Assembly (NCBI RefSeq): GCF_024323335.1
Contig: NC_066584.1
Location: 419,345,819-419,409,818, forward strand
Direction: 5' to 3'
DNA length: 64,000 nucleotides
Source of the DNA: Lathyrus oleraceus
Taxonomy: Eukaryota; Streptophyta; Magnoliopsida; Fabales; Fabaceae
Both the position numbers and the translations under genes were made by a program. The stretch's first letter is position 1, and each line of letters starts with the position of its first letter. This document shows positions 48,926 to 60,773 of this stretch, in pieces. The notes beneath the pieces are model-generated. The model was not told the origin of the DNA, did not search any database, and was given only the letters and a program-made list of their open reading frames with translations.

Positions 48926-51900
48926 AATAATCAATAAACCAGTTGAATTCGATGACCCCACTACTTCCTATAACTTTGAACTCCCCATCTACCAAGCGGA
49001 AGAGGATAATGAGGAAGATTGTGATTTCCCTGAAGAATTGGAAAGGCTGCTCGAGCACGAGTCAAAGGCCCTTCAGCCGCATCAAGAACCAGTGGAAACA
49101 ATCAACCTTGGCACTGAGGAAGACAAGAAAGAGGTCAAAGTTGGGACTACACTTGGGGCAAGCATCAAAGAAAGATTGATCAAATTGCTACAAGAATATG
49201 TAGACGTATTTTCTTGGTCGTATCAGGATATGCCAGGTTTAGATACTGATATTGTTGTCCACAAGCTACCACTACAGCCAGATCACCCGCCAGTAAAGCT
49301 GAAGCTCCGAAGAGCAAGACCCGACATGGCTCTAAAAATTTGTGACGAGGTGAAACGTCAATTTGATGCCGGTTTTCTAGCAGTTGCAAAGTACCCCCAA
49401 TGGGTAGCTAATATTGTACTAGTACCCAAAAAGGATGGCAAGGTCAGGATGTGTGTTGATTACAGGGATTTAAACAAAGCTAGTCCAAAGGACGATTTCC
49501 CCCTGCCACATATTGACACTCTGGTAGACAACACTGCTAAGTTCGCGGTCTTTTCCTTTATGGACAGATTCTCGGGTTATAATCAAATTAAGATGGATCC
49601 AGAAGACATGGAAAAGACCACATTCATCACCCCTTGGGGAACATTTTGCTACAAGGTAATGCCATTCGGTCTCAAAAATGCTGGGGCAACTTACCAAAGA
49701 GCAATGGTCACTCTTTTCCATGATATGATGCATAAGGAAATTGAGGTTTATGTAGATGATATGATTGCAAAATCCCAAAGTGAAGAGGATCATATAGATC
49801 ACTTGCAAAAGCTATTTGAGCGTCTTCGGAAATTTCGACTATGGCTGAATCCTGCTAAATGCACCTTCGGTGTCCGATCTGGAAAGTTGCTTGGTTTCAT
49901 TGTTAGTCAACAAGGAATTAAGGTAGATCCAGACAAGGTCAGGGCAATACAAGAAATGCCTGCTCCACGTACAGAGAAAGAAGTTAGAGGATTCCTGGGA
50001 CGTTTGAACTATATCTCTAGGTTTATATCTCATATGACTGCTACATGTGAACCTATATTCAAGTTACTGAGAAACGATCAGGCAGTTGAATGGAACTCTG
50101 ACTGCCAAGTGGCTTTTGAGAAGATCGGACAATACCTGCAAGAGCCCCCTATTTTAATTCCACCTGTTCAGGGGAAACCACTCTTTATGTACTTAACTGT
50201 GCTTGAAAAGTCAATGGGATGTGTGCTGGGACAACATGACGAAACTGGCCGAAAGGAGCATGCCATCTACTATCTAAGTAAGAGATTTACCGATTGTGAA
50301 ACCCGATATTCACTCTTGGAGAAAACTTGTTGTGCTTTAGCATGGGCCGCTCGTCGTCTAAGACAATACATGATTTGCCACACTACTTTGTTAATCTCAA
50401 AAATGGATCCAATAAAGTACATCTTTGAGAAACCTGCTTTGACTGGAAGACTCGCCCGTTGGCAGATGTTACTATCTGAGTATGACATCCAATATGTATC
50501 TCAGAAAGCCATTAAAGGAAGTGTGTTGTCTGATTACCTGGCAAACCAGCCCGTTGAAGACTACCAGCCGTTGAAATTTGACTTCCCTGATGAAGACATT
50601 ATGGTAGTAAAAGATTGTGAAATCCCAGGACTTGATGAAGGACCTGAACCCGGATCTCGGTGGAAGCTCATGTTCGATGGTTCCTCCAATTACATGGGGC
50701 ATGGTGTAGGAGTTGTTCTATTGAATCCGAATGGTGGATACACTCCTTTCACAGTAAGGTTGTGTTTTGATTGCACAAACAATATAGCAGAATATGAGGC
50801 GTGCATCCTAGGCATTGAAGCAGCAATTGACCTCCGAATCAAAATCCTCGAAGTATGTGGAGACTCAGCCTTGGTGATATACCAAGTCAAAGGCGTATGG
50901 GAAACCCGTGATAAAAAGTTGATCCCATACCGTGCCTATGTCATGGAACTAATAAAATACTTTGACGAAATCACTTTCTGTCATATCCTGAGAATTGAGA
51001 ATCAAATTGCTGATGCTTTGGCTATGTTGGCTTCAATGTACCAAGTTAGATTCCATAATGAAGCGCCTCTAATTCAGATCAAGAGGAAAGTTGAGCCTGC
51101 CTACTGCCAGTCAGTTGAAGAGGAAGCCGATGGTAAACCTTGGTTTCACGACATCAAATGCTTTTTGCAAAATCAAGAATATCCAACAGATGCAACAACC
51201 CTTGACAAGAAAACATTGAGGAAGTTAGCATCCAAATTCTTCTTAAGCAATGATGTGTTATACAAGAGAAACCACGACATGATTCTGCTCAGATGCGTGG
51301 ACGGACGTGAAGCGGACCTGTTGATCAAGGAGATTCATGAAGCATCCTTTGGAACTCATGCCAATGGGCATGCCATGGCCAAGAAGATTTTGAGAGCCGG
51401 TTATTACTGGTTGACCATCGAATCCGACTGCTTCAATTATGCTAGAAAATGTCATAAATGCCAAATCTATGCCGACAAGGTACACGTGCCTCCGACCCTA
51501 CTAAATGTTTTGACGTCACCTTAGCCGTTCTCAATGTGGGGCATTGACATGATTGGCGCCATTGAGCCTAAAGCTTCCAACGGTTACCGCTTCATCCTGG
51601 TTGCTATTGATTACTTTACCAAATGGGTAGAAGCCGCCTCTTATGCTAATGTGACAAAACAAGTGGTTGCACGGTTCCTCAAGAAAGAGATCATTTTCCG
51701 TTATGGAGTTCCAAGCCGGATCATCACAGATAATGGGACGAATCTGAACAATAAGACCATGAAAGAATTATGCGAAAGCTTCAAGATTGAGCATCATAAT
51801 TCTTCACCATATTGTCCAAAGATGAATGGTGTTGTTGAAGCCGCTAATAAAAACATCAAGAAGATCCTGCAGAAAATGGTGAAAACCTATAAGGATTGGC

Positions 51901-52388
51901 ACGAAATGCTCCCCTTTGCACTACATGGATATCGGACTTCCGTCCGCACTTCAACAGGGGCAACCCCGTTCTCTTTGGTATATGGGATGGAATCAGTTCT
52001 CCCAATTGAAGTGGAGATACCTTCAATGAGAATCTTGATGAAAACCAAGCTAGAAGAGGCTGAATGGATTCAAAATAGATTTGATCAGTTAAACCTCATA
52101 GATGAGAAGCGAATGACTTCTTTGTGCCATGGACAGTTATACCAGAAACGACTCAAAAGGGCTTTTGACAAGAAAGTACGTGTTCGGGAATTTAGAGAAG
52201 GGGACCTCGTGCTCAAGAAGAACTTGCCAATACACAAGGACTCACGTGGGAAGTGGACTCCCAATTATGAAGGCCCATATGTTGTGAAGAAAGCTTTCTC
52301 CGGAGGTGCCTTGATTCTCACAACTATGGATGATGAAGAGCTCTCGCACCCCGTGAACTCTGATGCAGTTAAAAAATACTATGCTTAA
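48926..52388 (+). pseudogene. Ogre pol: RT, RNase H, second RNase H, integrase (one stop)
   Basis: Open from 48926 to 51521, then TAG at 51522-51524 inside TSP-PFSMWG, then open to 52388 in the same frame. RT motifs: VRMCVDYRDLNKASPKDDFP, FMDRFSGYNQIKM, YVDDMIAKS (about 49749) and RGFLGRLNYISRFI. RNase H: GCVLGQHDETGRKEHAIYYLSKRF. A second, archaeal-type RNase H (MFDGSSNYMGHGVGVVLLN, EYEACILGIEAA, ENQIADALAML) at about 50668-51040 marks the Tat/Ogre lineage. Integrase: zinc domain ending CHKCQIYAD, core D (WGIDMIG), D (ITDNGTNL) and E (VVEAANKN), then a GPY-like KWTPNYEGPYVVKKAF. TGG to TAG is the likely cause of the single stop, so this half is otherwise well preserved. Confidence 0.92.
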
Positions 52389-52398
52389 TAAAAACCCG

Positions 52399-52590
52399 CT
52401 AAGTCGAAAACCTGAAAGGGCGATTTAGACAAAAAAGGGTATCCCAGTGGACTGAAAACCCGAAAGGGCGGTCCAGGCAAAAGTTAGGGATGAATAAAAA
52501 AAATGGCAGCTCCCTAAGTCGAAAACCTGAAAGGGCGACTTAGGCAAAAAGGAGCGTCCCGGTGGATTGAAAACCCGAAAGGGCGATCCA
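52399..52590 (+). repeat. Four tandem RNA hairpins with GAAA tetraloops (Ogre 3' UTR)
   Basis: Starting 10 bases after the integrase stop: 52399-52428, 52448-52475, 52513-52544 and 52563-52590. Each has an outer stem of 7-9 pairs, an unpaired AAAA on the 5' side, an inner stem CC(C/T)/GGG and the loop GAAA. Outer stems alternate between CTAAGTCG/CGA(T/C)TTAG and TGGA(C/T)TG/CG(G/A)TCCA. Between copies C-G becomes U-A and G-U becomes G-C, keeping the pairing. Spacers GCAAAAGTTAGGG recur after hairpins 2 and 4, so the unit is a duplicated pair of hairpins about 115 bp long. Confidence 0.88.
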
Positions 52591-53486
52591 GGCAAAAGTT
52601 AGGGGCATAAGGCATAAACTGCATCAGTTGTTATTGATTAACACTGAAGAATCTGAGGCGGAAGATCAATCCCGTTACTCCCCTTAGAAGCAAGGTTTTG
52701 GGGAATCATATCTATTGGGGATGCTAGTGGTCACTGAATTCAACGTAAACCTTTCCTTATTGCCATTTTCCAAAAATTGTAACATTCTATGGAGCTACGC
52801 CATTTGTGTGCTACCATTCTTGAATAAAATACAAGTTGTGCCTGTTAATCATTGTTAATTGTGTTTTTCTATGTTTTTCTTTGTTATGCAAAGTGTCATT
52901 TATTTGTTAATAATGAAAATTTGAAACTTGAAAAAGATTTTGAAACTTAGTTAAAGGAACAAAAATACTTTGATATATGTGAAAATCAAGAGAAAATCAT
53001 TTGTTTTCCCGAAAGTCTCAAGGTTGCATAAATATTCCTGGATCACCAACAAAAATCTCCATGGAACACAACTTATTAATCCTCTGGAAGGATGGACCTT
53101 TGGTGATTCATAACTGTCAATCATGATAGAATCTCCTCTGGATACGCCTGTTAATTGTACGGGTTTGAGTTATTGGTGTTGAGGAATCAGAATCCCTGTA
53201 AACAGTCCATACAAACTCCCAGTCTGCCTATTGTCAACATTGCATATCATGATGATTCATATATCATGCATAAAACAAAAAATCAAGTCATGCATGGTTC
53301 AAAGTGTACTCTATGCCCATGTGTGTGACTCCTTCGGTCCTGTTATTGGTTGTTATCCCTTGACCCAAGGACCAGTTGTTTCTAGTATCGTTTCAAAAGT
53401 TCAAATCGTCGTTGGCATCACGGTCAGTCTGTTTGTAAATACATTTGTAATTGATATCTGAAGTTTGGTTGTCGCCAACATCATTT
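52591..53486 (+). other. Ogre 3' UTR, unique part
   Basis: Non-coding. The 76-residue frame at 53231-53461 is not recognised. Confidence 0.6.
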
Positions 53487-53700
53487 CAAGTCCAACTGTT
53501 GTTGGAACCAATCTATTAAAAGTTGGTTGTAATCCATTGCTTACAGTCAAAGTCCAATTGTTGTTGGCACCAATCTGTTAAAAGCTGGTTGTAATCCATT
53601 GCTTACAGTCAAAGTCCAATTGTTGTTGGCACCTATCCGTTAAAAGTTGGTTGTAATCCATTACTTACGGTTAAAAGTCCCATTGTTTGTTTGGCACGTA
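53487..53700 (+). repeat. Ogre 3' UTR tandem array 1 (about 75-bp unit, 3 copies)
   Basis: Three copies of a unit containing AGTCCAATTGTTGTTGGCACC and GTTAAAAGTTGGTTGTAATCC, the first and last diverged. It lies 95 bp before the gypsy insertion. Confidence 0.88.
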
Positions 53701-53789
53701 CAAAGAGTTTAATTACCCTGCCTTTCCTGATGGTTCCGTGAAAGTCATGTATGACTCATCATCTTGAGGAATTCCCAAAAGCTTGGAGG

Positions 53790-53794
53790 TTTTT
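53790..53794. repeat. Target site duplication of gypsy element (TTTTT)
   Basis: TTTTT here and again at 62525-62529, the five-base duplication of the inserted gypsy element. The low complexity lowers its weight, but the LTR ends are precise. Confidence 0.75.
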
Positions 53795-55890
53795 TGTAAC
53801 ACCCTTCTAGATACCCCAAATTATTTCAATTAAAATAACAACATATGAATCAGAGTAATTATGCCCCGAAGGGTGTCACACAATCATTTCACTACATTCA
53901 TCAAAATATCCTGTCATGCTCATTTATTTAATCAGAATAAGATTCTTTGCATAATTCGCAGCGGAATAAAATCCAACATTCAATGTAAAACATGTAACAC
54001 AATACATGTAAATCATTCCACAACCAATATCTAACTAATTAAAACATCCCCTCCCGATGTTACATCTATCAGAGCATGACCCACTAAGGACGACACTAGA
54101 CTCCAAAGACTAGCTCCTACTCAACTCACTGCTCGTTACCTGAAAAAGAGTTGTAAGGGTGAGTTCCTCAATCAATATAATAAGCATTATAGAACAACAT
54201 GTAATGCTAAGTAAATAACACATCAATTCACCCTAATCAGACTACGCACTCAGCAACGGCAATATCCGTTCAAACATCATATTCAACAGTAACATATAGC
54301 ATATGTATAATCTCAACCATACTCAACTTCAACAACACAACACATAACACACATATAATATTGGAATACATCCATTCATATTATATGCCATACATTCATT
54401 ATGAAATGAGACTCCACACATGCGGTACCGACTATTCTTGAACATACAGTTCAAGCTCACCGATCAAATCCAGATACGGCTACTAAGCTCACTAGTCCCA
54501 CTCATTTGAGATCTAATGACTCACTCACCAATTCCTCACCATGGGAATTAGCTACAGCCCCGAAGGCTAGACTATGCAAGCTAATCATCTAGCATGCAAA
54601 CATCAACCACAATCCACAACTCACTAATTCCTCACTATGGGAATTAGCTACAGCCCCACAGGCTATGCCATGCACGCTAATCACCTAGCAATGCAACATC
54701 AACAACAACTCAAGAATAGACATATGCTCACGCTCTAAGCCATAAAACAGTCTATTCACAAAGCATACATAACTGATACATTCACAGCATAATGCATACC
54801 AACACATATCATCAACACATTTAGCACCAAAGCATATCATATTCATGCCATATAATCAATCATAGTACTAGCACACTCTACCAATAACTATGCTACTCAC
54901 AACAACGGGAAATGATCCCTATTACATCATACCTCAGCTAAGTCACATTACTCAGCCTAAACAGCCAAAAACTGCACCACAACAGCACAGAAAATCACAA
55001 TTCTGCCCATACGCGTATTGCCTATTCCCATACGCGTATTGCCCACACCTGGCCAACTCCATACGCGTATTGCCCACTAGCATACGCGTATTGCGCATTT
55101 CCTCGTCCAACTCATACGCGTATTACCTATCCCATACGCGTATGCTACGCGTAACAATCTCCCATTACGCGTACCAACAAAGACCAATTTACGTTCAAAA
55201 TATCATCTTTTTCACCCATACGCGTATTGCCTAGTGCCATACGCGTACCAGCCATCTCATACGCGTATTGCCTAGTGCCATACGCGTATGACCAGAAACC
55301 AGAACTCCCAGATCTGCAATGGCTTTCTCTGCTACGAGATCTATCCAATCCCACCTTCCACAGTCCAATTTCACACATAATTCCTTCCTATTGTCTAACA
55401 CAAAACAGATCCTATTCGATCCCACGAAGTCTAACATTTCCACATCTAATTCCTACGAATTTCCTCAATTATAACTCTTTTTCGTTCATCCCAAAGGTTC
55501 ACAAAATCATCATGCATCAATCAAATCAGAGGTAAAACAATGGTCTATCACTACCCATGACATATTATCACATAATACCCGTTAATCGATGATAAACCCC
55601 CCTTACCTGAGTTAATCCGGCAAATTCTGCAACTTCAAGCTCTTCCTCTTCTCTTGCTCTGCCTTTTTGCCCTTTCTCCTCTTTCAACTGCTTCTCTCTG
55701 TTTTCCTTTCACGTGAAAATAACCTTTTTACCAAAAATGGGATTTTTCTAAATTCCAACTTATATATTTTTCCGAATAATAATAATAATCCAAAAATAAT
55801 AATAATAAAATTTCCAATTATTTAATTAAATTAATGAATAAATTATTAACTCAATTTAAATAATTATTTTATTATTATCGGGGTGTTACA
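53795..55890 (-). repeat. 3' LTR of young gypsy element
   Basis: TGTAACACCCTTCTAG...CGGGGTGTTACA on the plus strand, with inverted ends TGTAACACC/GGTGTTACA. It carries the ACGCGT cluster at 55009-55289. A 110-bp segment around ATTCCTCACxATGGGAATTAGCTACAGCCC is duplicated (about 54530-54600 and 54625-54690). Confidence 0.96.
55009..55289. repeat. ACGCGT palindrome cluster, copy in 3' LTR
   Basis: Twelve ACGCGT hexamers in 281 bp, nine of them as the perfect 10-bp palindrome ATACGCGTAT. Most are followed by TGCC. Spacing is irregular (11-60 bp). The identical cluster is at 61643-61923. Confidence 0.95.
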
Positions 55891-55910
55891 ACTCTCCCCC
55901 ACTAAAAGAG
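55891..55910 (-). other. Polypurine tract of young gypsy element
   Basis: The minus strand reads CTCTTTTAGTGGGGGAGAGT against the 3' LTR. Confidence 0.9.
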
Positions 55911-55932
55911 TTTTCGTCCTCGAAAACATACC

Positions 55933-58900
55933 TCAAGCGAACAACTCTGGGTAAGACTCCTTCATCTTACTCTCCAGTTCCCAAGTCACATTGCCACCTG
56001 CTGGTCCTCCCCAAGCTACCTTCACCAAGGCAATCTCTTTACCCCGCAACTGCTTCAACTCTCGATCCTCAATCCTCATAGGTGATGTCTCAACAGTCAG
56101 GTTATCTCTCACCTGTACATCATCTACTTGGACTACATGCGACGGATCATGAATGTACCTCCTCAACTGAGACACATGAAAAACCTCATGCAAATTCGCA
56201 AGCGACGGTGGTAAAGCGATACGATAGGCTACCTCTCCTATCCTCTCCAAAATCTGATAAGGACCAATAAAACGAGGTGTCAACTTCTTCGACTTCAAAG
56301 CTCGACCAACACCAGTTATCGGAGTAACACGAAGAAACACATGATCTCCCCCTTGGAACTCAAGTGACTTCCTTCTCTTATCATGATAACTCTTCTGACG
56401 ACTCTGAGCAATTCTCATCTTCTCCTGAATCATCTTAATCTTTTCTGTAGTCTGTTGAACAATCTCGGGTCCAACCACGGCACTCTCACCGGACTCATAC
56501 CAACATAACGGTGTCCGACATCTCCTACCATACAAAGCCTCAAACGGTGCCATACCAATACTCGAATGAAAACTATTGTTGTAGGTAAACTCAATCAAAG
56601 GTAAATAACAATCCCAAGCACCTCCTTTTTCCAAAACACAAGCTCTCAAAAGATCCTCTAGTGACTGAATCGTCCTCTCAGTCTGACCATCAGTCTGCGG
56701 ATGATATGCAGAACTCAATCTCAGCTTAGTTCCCAAAGCCCTCTGCAAACCTTCCCAAAACTTCGATGTAAATCTAGGATCTCTGTCCGAAACAATACTC
56801 GACAAAATACCATGCAAACTTACGATCTTCTCAATATACAACTCGGCTAATCTCTCTAACGGATAATCCATTCTGATCGGAATGAAATGAGCCGACTTCG
56901 TCAATCTATCAACAATTATCCATATAGCCTCAAAATTCTTACCTGTCCTCGGCAAACCAGAAACAAAATCCATACTGATACTATCCCACTTCCACTCTGG
57001 AATAGCCAACGGTTGCATTAGCCCAAACGGCTTCTGATGCTCAATCTTTGACTTCTGACAAGTCAAACAGGAATAAACAAAACTCGCAATTTCTTTCTTC
57101 ATTCCCGGCCACCAAAATAACTTTTTCAAATCATGATACATCTTCGTAGCTCCAGGATGAATACTCAAACCACTACGATGTCCTTCTTCAAGAATGCTCT
57201 TCTTAAGTTCAGTAACATCCGGAATACACACCCGACTACCAAATCTCAAAACACCATTCTCATCAACTCTGAATTCACCACCTTGACCTTGATTCACTAG
57301 AGTCAACTTGTCAACCAAAAGCATATCGGATTTCTGACCCTCTCTAATCTCATCCAAAATACCACTTGTTAACTTCAGCATACCCAATTTAACACTATTG
57401 TGAGTACTCTCACACACCAAACTCAAGTCTCTAAACTGTTCAATTAAATCCAATTCCTTAACCATTAACATAGACACATGTAATGATTTCCGACTCAATG
57501 CATCAGCCACTACATTTGCTTTACCCGGATGGTAATTCAAACCAAAATCATAATCCTTCAGAAATTCTAACCATCTCCTCTGTCTCATATTTAGCTCTTT
57601 CTGATCAAACAAATACTTTAAACTCTTATGGTCACTGAAAACCTCAAATCTTGACCCATACAAATAGTGCCTCCACAACTTCAGAACAAACACCACAGCT
57701 GCCAACTCTAAATCGTGCGTCGGATAGTTCCTCTCATGAACTCTCAGTTGTCTCGAAGCATAAGCTATAACCTGCTTATTCTGCATCAACACACCACCTA
57801 AACCCAACAATGAAGCATCACAATAAACCTCGAATAGTTCCGACGAACTCGGTAATATCAGAATAGGAGCAGTAGTTAACCTTCTCTTTAACTCTTGGAA
57901 ACCTTCTTCACATCTTGAGTCCCAAACAAACGCTTGCCCCTTTCTAGTCAACATCGTCAACGGTAACGCCAACTTGGAAAATCCCTCAATGAATTTTCTA
58001 TAATAACCTACAAGTCCAAGAAAACTCCTTATCTCAGAAACTGACTTCGGAGCTTCCCACTTAGACACCGCTTCTATCTTAGAAGGATCAACAGCAACAC
58101 CACCTCTTGAAATTACATGACCAAGAAAACTAACTTCTTCCAACCAAAATTCACACTTAGACAGTTTAGCAAATAACTTCTTTTCTCGGAGAACTTCTAA
58201 AACCACTCTCAAATGCTCAGCATGCTCTTCTTCAGATTTCGAATACACCAAAATGTCATCAATAAACACTACCACAAACTTGTCTAGGTACGGATGGAAA
58301 ATCCTATTCATATACTCCATAAATACTCCAGGCGCATTAGTCACACCAAAAGGCATTACAGAATACTCATAATGTCCATACCTTGTTCTGAAAGCAGTCT
58401 TCTGAATATCCTCAGTTTTCACACGTATCTGATGATACCCAGATCTCAAATCTACCTTGCTGAACACACTCGCACCAACCAACTGATCCATCAAATCATC
58501 AATCCTCGGCAAAGGATACCGATTCTTGATCGTCACTTTATTCAATTGCCTGTAGTCCACACACAACCTCATAGTACCTTCTTTCTTCTTAACCAACAAT
58601 ACTGGTGCACCCCACGGTGACACACTCGGACGAATAAATTTCTTATCCAACAAATCTTCCAACTGACTCTTCAATTCAGTTAACTCAACAGCAGACATAC
58701 GATACGGAGCCATCGATATCGGTCTAGTACCAGGTACCAAATCAATCGAGAACTCAACTTCACGCTCTGGCGGCAATTCATTTACCTCTTCCGGAAACAC
58801 ATCAGGAAAATCACACACCACAGCTAGATCACCAATCACCAGTTTATCTTTAGCTTCCATAGTCGCTAACAGCATAAACAACTCTGCCCCATCTACTACT

Positions 58901-60303
58901 GCCTCATTCACCTGCCTTGCAGATAGAAACAAATCCTTTCCTTCTTCAATCTCAGGGAATATCACAGTCTTATCAAAACAGTTGATAGAAACTCGGTTAA
59001 ACACCAACCAGTTCATTCCCAAGATAACATCAATCTGCACTAGTGGAAGACACACAAGGTCTATCCCAAAGTCCTTACCAAAAATACTCAAAGAACAATT
59101 TAAACAAACTGAAGTAGTAGTCACTGAACCCTTCGCAGGAGTATCAATCACCATACTACCCAGCATCTCAGATATCTCTAACTTAAGTTTCACAGCACAA
59201 TCCAAAGATATAAAGGAATGAGTAGCACCTGTGTCAATAATAGCTACAAGAGGAAAGCCATTAATATAACACGTACCTCGGATCAAACGATCATCTGCAG
59301 AAGTCTCAGAACCCGATAAAGCAAAGACCTTGCCTCCTGACTGATTCTCTTTCTTCGGCTTAGGACACTGTGGACTGATATGGCCCAACTCTCCACAGTT
59401 GAAACAAGTCACAGTCTTCAACCGACACTCTGCAGCCAAATGACCACCTTTTCCACACTTGAAACACTTCATCTCAGCACTGGTACACTCATGAACACGA
59501 TGTCCAGCTCGACCACATCTGTAACACTTAACAGGAGCACTAGAGTCTCCCCCACTAGGCCTCTTCATCCCACTCTGCCTCTGGAAACCTTTGCCAGCTG
59601 CATACGGTTTCCCACGATCAATCTGATCCTTACCTTTCCTATCAACCCTTTGCTGATAGCTCTCTGCTCTAGCCTTGGAATCCTGTTCGAAAATCCTGCA
59701 ACAATCAACCAAATCAGAAAACACCCTGATCCGCTGATACCCAATCGCCTGCTTGATCTCGGGACGCAACCCGTTCTCAAACTTCACGCATTTGGAAAAT
59801 TCCCCAGTAGCCTCACTATAGGGAGTATAATACTTTGACAGCTCTGTGAACTTAGCAGCATACTCAGTAACAGACCGGTTACCCTGCTTCAATTCCAAGA
59901 ATTCTATTTCTTTCTTTCCTCTGACATCCTCTGGAAAGTACTTCCTCAGAAATCTCTCTCTGAACACAGCCCAAGTGATCTCAGCATTCCCAGCAGTTTC
60001 CAACTCAGTGCGGGTAGCAACCCACCAATCATCAGCTTCCTCTGACAGCATATGCGTACCGAACCTGACCTTCTGGTTATCGGCACACTCAGTTACTCGG
60101 AAGATTCTCTCGATCTCCTTCAACCACTTCTGAGCGCCATCTGGATCGTATGCTCCCTTAAACATTGGAGGATTGTTCTTCTGGAACTCACTCAGTTGAC
60201 GAGCAGCTCCCATTCCCACAACATTCGGGTTTCCTCCAAGTACTCCAGCTAGCATACCCAGGGCCTCAGCAATCGCAGCATCATCTCTACCTCTTCCAGC
60301 CAT
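55933..60303 (-). CDS. Ty3/gypsy gag-pol polyprotein (1456 residues, intact)
   Basis: Starts [18 protein letters not shown] at 60303, the first ATG after the primer site. Domains: retrotransposon gag (about residues 55-230, [21 protein letters not shown]); three CCHC knuckles (about 258-318: [42 protein letters not shown]); protease [11 protein letters not shown] (about 355); RT with [18 protein letters not shown] and the FIDDILVYS active site (about 680); RNase [12 protein letters not shown] (about 823); integrase HHCC finger (about 1035-1090), core D (MDFVSG), D (VSDRDPRF) and E (GQTERTIQS); and a C-terminal [10 protein letters not shown] plus a chromodomain-like end VKVAWGGP...VTWELESKM. 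There are no stops or frameshifts and all key residues are present. It is of Tekay/Del-like chromovirus type by this C-terminus, a tentative lineage call. Confidence 0.96.
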   Translation of the reverse strand: MAGRGRDDAAIAEALGMLAGVLGGNPNVVGMGAARQLSEFQKNNPPMFKGAYDPDGAQKWLKEIERIFRVTECADNQKVRFGTHMLSEEADDWWVATRTELETAGNAEITWAVFRERFLRKYFPEDVRGKKEIEFLELKQGNRSVTEYAAKFTELSKYYTPYSEATGEFSKCVKFENGLRPEIKQAIGYQRIRVFSDLVDCCRIFEQDSKARAESYQQRVDRKGKDQIDRGKPYAAGKGFQRQSGMKRPSGGDSSAPVKCYRCGRAGHRVHECTSAEMKCFKCGKGGHLAAECRLKTVTCFNCGELGHISPQCPKPKKENQSGGKVFALSGSETSADDRLIRGTCYINGFPLVAIIDTGATHSFISLDCAVKLKLEISEMLGSMVIDTPAKGSVTTTSVCLNCSLSIFGKDFGIDLVCLPLVQIDVILGMNWLVFNRVSINCFDKTVIFPEIEEGKDLFLSARQVNEAVVDGAELFMLLATMEAKDKLVIGDLAVVCDFPDVFPEEVNELPPEREVEFSIDLVPGTRPISMAPYRMSAVELTELKSQLEDLLDKKFIRPSVSPWGAPVLLVKKKEGTMRLCVDYRQLNKVTIKNRYPLPRIDDLMDQLVGASVFSKVDLRSGYHQIRVKTEDIQKTAFRTRYGHYEYSVMPFGVTNAPGVFMEYMNRIFHPYLDKFVVVFIDDILVYSKSEEEHAEHLRVVLEVLREKKLFAKLSKCEFWLEEVSFLGHVISRGGVAVDPSKIEAVSKWEAPKSVSEIRSFLGLVGYYRKFIEGFSKLALPLTMLTRKGQAFVWDSRCEEGFQELKRRLTTAPILILPSSSELFEVYCDASLLGLGGVLMQNKQVIAYASRQLRVHERNYPTHDLELAAVVFVLKLWRHYLYGSRFEVFSDHKSLKYLFDQKELNMRQRRWLEFLKDYDFGLNYHPGKANVVADALSRKSLHVSMLMVKELDLIEQFRDLSLVCESTHNSVKLGMLKLTSGILDEIREGQKSDMLLVDKLTLVNQGQGGEFRVDENGVLRFGSRVCIPDVTELKKSILEEGHRSGLSIHPGATKMYHDLKKLFWWPGMKKEIASFVYSCLTCQKSKIEHQKPFGLMQPLAIPEWKWDSISMDFVSGLPRTGKNFEAIWIIVDRLTKSAHFIPIRMDYPLERLAELYIEKIVSLHGILSSIVSDRDPRFTSKFWEGLQRALGTKLRLSSAYHPQTDGQTERTIQSLEDLLRACVLEKGGAWDCYLPLIEFTYNNSFHSSIGMAPFEALYGRRCRTPLCWYESGESAVVGPEIVQQTTEKIKMIQEKMRIAQSRQKSYHDKRRKSLEFQGGDHVFLRVTPITGVGRALKSKKLTPRFIGPYQILERIGEVAYRIALPPSLANLHEVFHVSQLRRYIHDPSHVVQVDDVQVRDNLTVETSPMRIEDRELKQLRGKEIALVKVAWGGPAGGNVTWELESKMKESYPELFA

Positions 60304-60410
60304 CTCTATTCTGAAAACCCAAACAAACTAAAACAATGAGTACTGATAGGTTACACAACACCTATACCGTACAGGGGAAACAGAATAATTACGACTCGAC
60401 TCGACCGACT

Positions 60411-60424
60411 ATGCTCTGATACCA
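60411..60424 (-). other. Primer binding site (tRNA-iMet), gypsy
   Basis: The minus strand reads TGGTATCAGAGCAT four bases inside the 5' LTR, complementary to the initiator methionine tRNA 3' end. Confidence 0.93.
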
Positions 60425-60773
60425 CTAATGTAACACCCTTCTAGATACCCCAAATTATTTCAATTAAAATAACAACATATGAATCAGAGTAATTATGCCC
60501 CGAAGGGTGTCACACAATCATTTCACTACATTCATCAAAATATCCTGTCATGCTCATTTATTTAATCAGAATAAGATTCTTTGCATAATTCGCAGCGGAA
60601 TAAAATCCAACATTCAATGTAAAACATGTAACACAATACATGTAAATCATTCCATAACCAATATCTAACTAATTAAAACATCCCCTCCCGATGTTACATC
60701 TATCAGAGCATGACCCACTAAGGACGACACTAGACTCCAAAGACTAGCTCCTACTCAACTCACTGCTCGTTAC

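Noticed and set aside
54890..55234. 114-residue frame with YAYC/HTRM repeats, also at 61524-61868
   Set aside because: By-product of the ACGCGT palindromes in the gypsy LTRs.
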